From contig JAGOSV010000006.1 in NCBI GenBank assembly GCA_018062105.1, positions 1-64,000 of the forward strand: a stretch of 64,000 nt of DNA. The letters are read 5' to 3'. Positions within the stretch are counted from its first letter, which is position 1. Each line of letters begins with the position of its first letter. A program made the translations under genes and the position numbers. This stretch comes from Sterolibacterium sp. Its GTDB lineage: Bacteria; Pseudomonadota; Gammaproteobacteria; Burkholderiales; Rhodocyclaceae. Below the pieces are notes generated by a model. That model did not search any database, was not told the DNA's origin, and saw nothing but the letters and a program-made list of their open reading frames with translations. Shown here one piece after another: positions 63,647 through 64,000 of the stretch.

Positions 63647-64000
63647 TCAGCGGACAGCAGCTGCCCGGGCCGCCTCATACAGCGGCAAAACCTGCGGCAG
63701 ATGCTGCTCGATCTCGCGAATACGGTTACTGCTGGCCGGGTGTGTCGATAGCCACTGTGGTGGTGCGCCGCGATTGGCCGCATTCATCTTCTGCCACAAA
63801 GTGATGCCGGCACGCGGATCAAAACCGGCACGCGCCGCCAGCTCCAGCCCGACGAGATCGGCATCGCTCTCATCCTCACGCGAAAATTTCAGGCTGAGCA
63901 GGCCACCACCAAGGCGAAACGCCTCCGCATACCGGCCCTGACCGATCCATTGCCCGAGCAGGCTGGCGCCCAGATTGGTCAACTCGCTCTTGGCCACGCG
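63647..64000 (-). CDS. M48-family metalloprotease, C-terminal part
   Basis: The frame enters from beyond the right edge, so only the last ~117 residues are seen; the zinc HExxH is outside the window. The visible part has LKFSREDESDADLVGLELAARAGFDPRAGITLWQKM (with the third zinc-ligand glutamate region ESDAD) and LSTHPASSNRIREIEQHLP, the signature of YggG/LoiP- and BepA-type periplasmic proteases. It ends 69 bases before the ATG of the acyltransferase-like gene on the same strand. Confidence 0.85.
   Translation of the reverse strand, partial: RVAKSELTNLGASLLGQWIGQGRYAEAFRLGGGLLSLKFSREDESDADLVGLELAARAGFDPRAGITLWQKMNAANRGAPPQWLSTHPASSNRIREIEQHLPQVLPLYEAARAAAVR

Overview
This window reads as a chromosomal segment of a GC-rich, flagellated betaproteobacterium. 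The gene string truA-trpF-trpB-trpA-accD-folC-SPOR-cvpA-purF-metZ is a classic betaproteobacterial arrangement, and rdgC, pilSR, pckG, maeB, an IclR regulator and a histone-H1-like protein fit the same class. A membrane protein of the steroid 5-alpha-reductase family next to fadD and a 7Fe-type ferredoxin gives a weak hint of a steroid-using lineage such as Sterolibacteriaceae. That placement is inference only.

Layout. (1) 0-10.2 kb: tightly packed housekeeping operon for tRNA pseudouridylation, the last steps of tryptophan synthesis, malonyl-CoA formation, folate polyglutamylation, purine synthesis and methionine synthesis. (2) 10.3-16.4 kb: a plus-strand accessory cluster (DegT-type sugar aminotransferase, two-part methyltransferase, WbqC-like protein, two tandem beta-propeller glycosidase-like proteins, an acetyltransferase-methyltransferase fusion) that looks like a nucleotide-sugar or surface-glycan modification locus. 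(3) 16.5-23.1 kb, minus strand and convergent with it: three translationally coupled genes that each join an N-terminal SEC-C zinc motif, a TPR array and a GT41 (O-GlcNAc-transferase-like) catalytic domain. About 1.56 kb is repeated without visible mismatch across the gene junctions, so the middle gene is a 2,249-bp tandem module. This is the most unusual structure in the window. (4) 23.3-29.7 kb: membrane protein, two Ddn-like (deazaflavin/quinone reductase family) paralogues on either side of an H-NS-like gene, ubiX, fadD, ferredoxin and the steroid-reductase-like protein. (5) 30.2-46.6 kb: flagellar region, with fleS/fleR-type two-component genes and fliE under a sigma-54 promoter, then a non-flagellar block (PLP decarboxylase plus ATP-grasp-like protein, rdgC, quinone oxidoreductase), then on the minus strand fliC-flaG-fliD-fliS-fliT-(fliT-like)-(fliK-like)-(flhB C-domain)-ycgR with sigma-28 promoters. 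(6) 46.8-64 kb: iclR, pbpG, maeB-patatin, pckG, a histone-like gene, ampD-pilR-pilS-PP0621-like, dacB, an HxxxDG acyltransferase-like protein and the C-terminus of an M48 peptidase.

Non-coding structure includes two MITE-like elements with 17-18-bp perfect terminal inverted repeats (29942-30107 and 39080-39426, the second inside the flagellar gene row), several heptanucleotide tandem repeats in intergenic DNA, a strong hairpin between fliC and flaG, and a pseudoknot-capable fliC leader. No rRNA, tRNA, CRISPR array, intact insertion sequence or replication origin was recognised.

How the parts may work together (inference): the sugar cluster could make an unusual activated sugar, the SEC-C/TPR/GT41 enzymes could attach it to cytosolic Ser/Thr substrates, and the large Ser/Thr-rich flagellin 21 kb away is the obvious candidate acceptor.
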